Shown piece by piece: positions 5,911 through 7,732 of a stretch of DNA of 7,732 nt; position 1 is the stretch's first letter; every line of letters begins with the position of its first letter. The translations under genes and the position numbers were made by a program. This DNA comes from Akkermansiaceae bacterium. GTDB lineage: Bacteria; Verrucomicrobiota; Verrucomicrobiia; Verrucomicrobiales; Akkermansiaceae. Location: the NCBI GenBank assembly GCA_023301545.1, contig JALZUI010000176.1, positions 1 to 7,732 on the forward strand. The letters are read 5' to 3'. The notes under the pieces were generated by a model, which made no database searches, was not told the DNA's origin, and worked only from the letters and a program-made list of their open reading frames with translations.

Positions 5911-5916
5911 AGCTGC

Positions 5917-6696
5917 GTGATCAGCGCTCTCAAAACCCCATTTCATTACCTAGCAGAACTTTTTATTCTGCAATGGGAAATACTCTATTCGTTAGTCCGG
6001 GGGAAGTTTCGAGGAAAGCAGCTCTTAGAGCAGATGGCAGAAATCGGATTTCGATCACAGCCCGTTGTTATTATCACAGGAGCATTTACAGGGGCTGTTT
6101 TAGCAGCTCAATCCCTCTTCCAATTTAAGCTCGTCAGTATGGAAACTGTCGGCGGTGGATTCGTCAGCACCTCCATGTTTAGAGAACTGGGACCTACCAT
6201 TACCGCCCTCATGCTAGCGGGTCGAGTCGGCTCCTCAATGGCAGCCGTTATCGGAACAATGAAAGTTACCGAACAGATCGACGCCCTTCGATCAATGAGC
6301 GTCCACCCTATTGATTACCTCGTCACTCCTCGCTTTTTGGCGATTGTTATTTCTACACCCCTCCTCATTGCGGCCTCCTGTGGATTCGCCAATTTTTCTT
6401 CCTATATTGTCGGGGTCTATATCTTCAATATCGAACCCCCATACTGGATGCACCATGTACAAGACTTTACTGGTTACGCTGAGATCTCAGTAGCCATGAT
6501 TAAGGGACTCGTCTTTGGGATTTTAATTGTTCTGATCTCGTGCCATCAAGGGCTCAAGGCCTCCAATGGAGCGGTAGGCGTAGGACAAGGAACAACGAAA
6601 GCAATGGTTCTCTCTTCTCTTGCAGTGCTGATTGTCAACTTTTTCCTCAGCCTCCTCATGCAGAAAATTTTCCCTGCAGAGTTCATCGAAACCTAG
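5917..6696 (+). CDS. mlaE: MlaE-family ABC transporter permease (lipid/phospholipid transport)
   Basis: This is the inner-membrane permease subunit of MCE/Mla-type ABC systems, which move phospholipids between the membranes. At 259 residues it has normal family length and about five hydrophobic segments. The diagnostic block FRELGPTITALMLAGRVGSSMAA (88-110), GTMKVTEQIDALRSM (113-127) and the conserved PRFLA (138-142) are present. The C-terminal NGAVGVGQGTTKAMV (217-231) is also typical. Val111 replaces the usual Glu of the AAE(L/I)GTM motif, and Val220 replaces the commonly charged residue in GGAEGVG. The GTG start at 5917 is the only option, since an in-frame TAA lies 27 bp upstream with no other start between. 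Neither an ATPase (MlaF) nor an MCE protein (MlaD) adjoins it: a porin gene follows. The family call is secure; the lipid substrate is inferred. Confidence 0.95.
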   Translation: MISALKTPFHYLAELFILQWEILYSLVRGKFRGKQLLEQMAEIGFRSQPVVIITGAFTGAVLAAQSLFQFKLVSMETVGGGFVSTSMFRELGPTITALMLAGRVGSSMAAVIGTMKVTEQIDALRSMSVHPIDYLVTPRFLAIVISTPLLIAASCGFANFSSYIVGVYIFNIEPPYWMHHVQDFTGYAEISVAMIKGLVFGILIVLISCHQGLKASNGAVGVGQGTTKAMVLSSLAVLIVNFFLSLLMQKIFPAEFIET

Positions 6697-6704
6697 GGAC
6701 TGAA

Positions 6705-6722
6705 TGTTACAGAAATGTAACA
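6705..6722 (+). promoter_or_regulatory. Pho-box-like element before the porin gene
   Basis: TGTTACAGAAATGTAACA contains two TGTNACA heptamers starting 11 bp apart (6705 and 6716), the period of the PhoB Pho box (two CTGTCAT-type repeats separated by 4 bp). The same bases also form an inverted repeat TGTTAC-N6-GTAACA. It lies 57 bp upstream of a predicted phosphate-selective porin, where PhoB control would make sense. I cannot find a good -10 at the ideal distance downstream, which lowers confidence. Confidence 0.45.
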
Positions 6723-6779
6723 ATGGAGCGGTTGCGCAAAGAGCGGATTTATGGCTAAAGAGTTCTGCACACACTAACT

Positions 6780-7732
6780 ATGAACGCCATCCAACTCACC
6801 GCCCTCGCCCTCCTTTCGAGCGCCACTACTCTCTCTGCTTTTGAAGGCGGATATGACTATGGAAACCTGCTTAAAAACGGAGGCACCTTCTACTCCAACT
6901 CAGATAATCCATATATCCAGAAGGCTAAATTCTACGGCCGCGCCCAATACCAATTCGGCTCAGTCATAAATGACGGTGACAACTTCAACTTCACTGAACT
7001 TCGCCGTACCCGTCTAGGGTTGGAAGTGAAATTTCTAGACCACTTTAAATGGAAGGGTAATGCCGATCTCGATAACGGAGACGTGAATGACGTAAGCTTC
7101 GACGGATTCCGTGGTTGGGATGATGCGGGTTTATACGCTGACCTTAAAGGCCTTATCGGAATCGACGGCCTCGATAAACTTTCTCTCTTTGCTGGTAAAA
7201 CGAAAGTGAAAATCGGGGAAAGCGTTCACGTTACTTCAACCAAGATTAAAACTATCGAACGAACCCGCTGGACAGACAGCGGACTCCGCCCCATAAACTC
7301 CACCGGAGTCATCCTTAGCGGTGAGAAAAACGAGGTTGCCTTTGAGCTCTCCGTTTGGGCGAACGAAGTCGATGACGACTTTCACTTTTGGAAAGATAGC
7401 ACCGCCTCCTTTGCGCAAGCTTCTACCCGCTTCGGCCTAGGACCAGGAGAGTTCTTGATCGATGGAATCGTAGCCTTTGGTGAAGATCCGTCTGATGACT
7501 ATTCCTACGGTAACGACTATTCGTGGTCCGTAGCATACATCATGGACATTGCTGGTTGGAGAACCGCCTTTAATATCGGTGGAGCCGAAGCCGCAGACTT
7601 CGCTGGAGAAGGTAATTTATTCGGAATGAGCGTCCTTTCGTATAAGGAAATTTACGAAAACCTAGAACTTGTCGGGCGCTTAAGTTTCGCCACTGGTGAC
7701 CACTTCGCCCTCGATGCCAGCAGTCGCTATGC
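6780..7732 (+). CDS. Phosphate-selective porin O/P family protein, cut by the right edge
   Basis: This is an outer-membrane beta-barrel of the OprO/OprP family (trimeric anion channels), with 317 codons visible and no stop before the window ends. A signal peptide (MNAIQLTALA, cleavage likely after LSA at residue 20) is followed by alternating polar/hydrophobic strands rich in Tyr, Trp, Phe, Asp and Gly. Family-like features are YGRAQYQF (52-59), ELRRTRLGLEV (73-83), FKWKGNADLDNGD (89-101), a LSLFAGKTKVKIGE strand (135-147) and IERTRW (159-164). This is the RRTRLG, barrel-strand, then fIER order of porin O/P. Whether the pore selects phosphate, polyphosphate or other anions cannot be told. An upstream Pho-box-like element supports phosphate. 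The 83-bp gap after the MlaE gene and that element argue for separate regulation. Confidence 0.88.
   Translation, partial: MNAIQLTALALLSSATTLSAFEGGYDYGNLLKNGGTFYSNSDNPYIQKAKFYGRAQYQFGSVINDGDNFNFTELRRTRLGLEVKFLDHFKWKGNADLDNGDVNDVSFDGFRGWDDAGLYADLKGLIGIDGLDKLSLFAGKTKVKIGESVHVTSTKIKTIERTRWTDSGLRPINSTGVILSGEKNEVAFELSVWANEVDDDFHFWKDSTASFAQASTRFGLGPGEFLIDGIVAFGEDPSDDYSYGNDYSWSVAYIMDIAGWRTAFNIGGAEAADFAGEGNLFGMSVLSYKEIYENLELVGRLSFATGDHFALDASSRY

Larger units (their letters stand above)
5711..5916. promoter_or_regulatory. A+T-rich divergent regulatory region with clustered repeats
   Basis: This 206-bp gap separates the divergent starts of the PEP-CTERM and MlaE genes. In 5761-5880 I count only 19 G or C in 120 bases, far below the neighbouring genes. 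The region holds the 24-bp near-palindrome described separately and TCATATT-ATC-AATATGA (5793-5809). It also holds AATAAT-CAT-ATTATT (5827-5841) and CGATTT-N6-AAATCG (5883-5900). There is a direct repeat of AATCATATTAT (5791-5801 and 5830-5840). CAAATTAATATTCATTA (5761-5777) recurs at 5846-5860 without two bases, and AATAATT is tandemly repeated at 5863 and 5871. Simple base composition explains part of this, but the density suggests multiple binding sites or a bent control region. Confidence 0.6.

Noticed and set aside
6523..6774. Frames on both strands overlapping the 3' end of the MlaE gene
   Set aside because: The overlapping MlaE motif is strongly conserved, and the alternative frames show no domain or signal.
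6751..6777. Eight-codon frame ATG...TAA just before the porin start
   Set aside because: No ribosome-binding motif, no attenuator-like hairpin follows it, and such short frames are expected by chance.
1..7732. tRNA or rRNA genes, CRISPR array, insertion sequence, toxin-antitoxin or defence genes
   Set aside because: No cloverleaf with a TTCRA loop, no regularly spaced repeats, no transposase or terminal inverted repeats, and no defence-type domains were seen on either strand.

Overview
The window looks like a piece of a Gram-negative chromosome, most plausibly from a Verrucomicrobiota (Opitutales/Puniceicoccales-like) or related marine bacterium. The clues are a PEP-CTERM exported protein, an outer-membrane porin of the phosphate-selective O/P type, an MlaE-type permease, a YbeY whose motifs resemble the Bacteroidota style, moderate GC, and no clear Shine-Dalgarno sequence before any start codon. 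The lineage is an inference from these traits and was not tested by any search.

Layout, left to right. (1) Minus strand, 1-419: the first 139 codons of a cysteine synthase (CysK type), running off the left edge. (2) Minus strand, 512-1393: an exported protein of unknown function. (3) Plus strand, 1472-2311: an alpha/beta hydrolase, divergent from the previous gene, with Cys where the family has its nucleophilic Ser. (4) Minus strand, 2329-3210: tRNA(Ile)-lysidine synthase TilS, convergent with the hydrolase across 17 bp. (5) Plus strand, 3347-4946: three genes in series, namely an exported cytochrome b562-like protein, a rhomboid intramembrane protease, and the rRNA-processing nuclease YbeY. 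(6) A strong bidirectional terminator at 4984-5020, followed by a PEP-CTERM protein on the minus strand (5036-5710). (7) A very A+T-rich divergent intergenic region (5711-5916) packed with inverted and direct repeats. (8) Plus strand, 5917-6696: an MlaE-family lipid-transport permease without its usual ATPase and MCE partners beside it. (9) Plus strand, 6780 to the right edge: the N-terminal 317 codons of a phosphate-selective porin O/P family protein, preceded by a Pho-box-like direct repeat.

Functionally the window is mostly housekeeping (cysteine synthesis, tRNA modification, rRNA processing) mixed with cell-envelope functions (rhomboid, MlaE, porin, PEP-CTERM protein, two other exported proteins). 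I see no mobile element, CRISPR array, RNA gene or defence island, and no clear undescribed multi-gene system. The points most worth a second look are the Ser-to-Cys hydrolase, the Pho-box-like element before the porin, the palindrome cluster at 5761-5910, the orphan MlaE with altered conserved acidic positions, and the general lack of Shine-Dalgarno sequences. No stretch over 300 bases lacks a gene.
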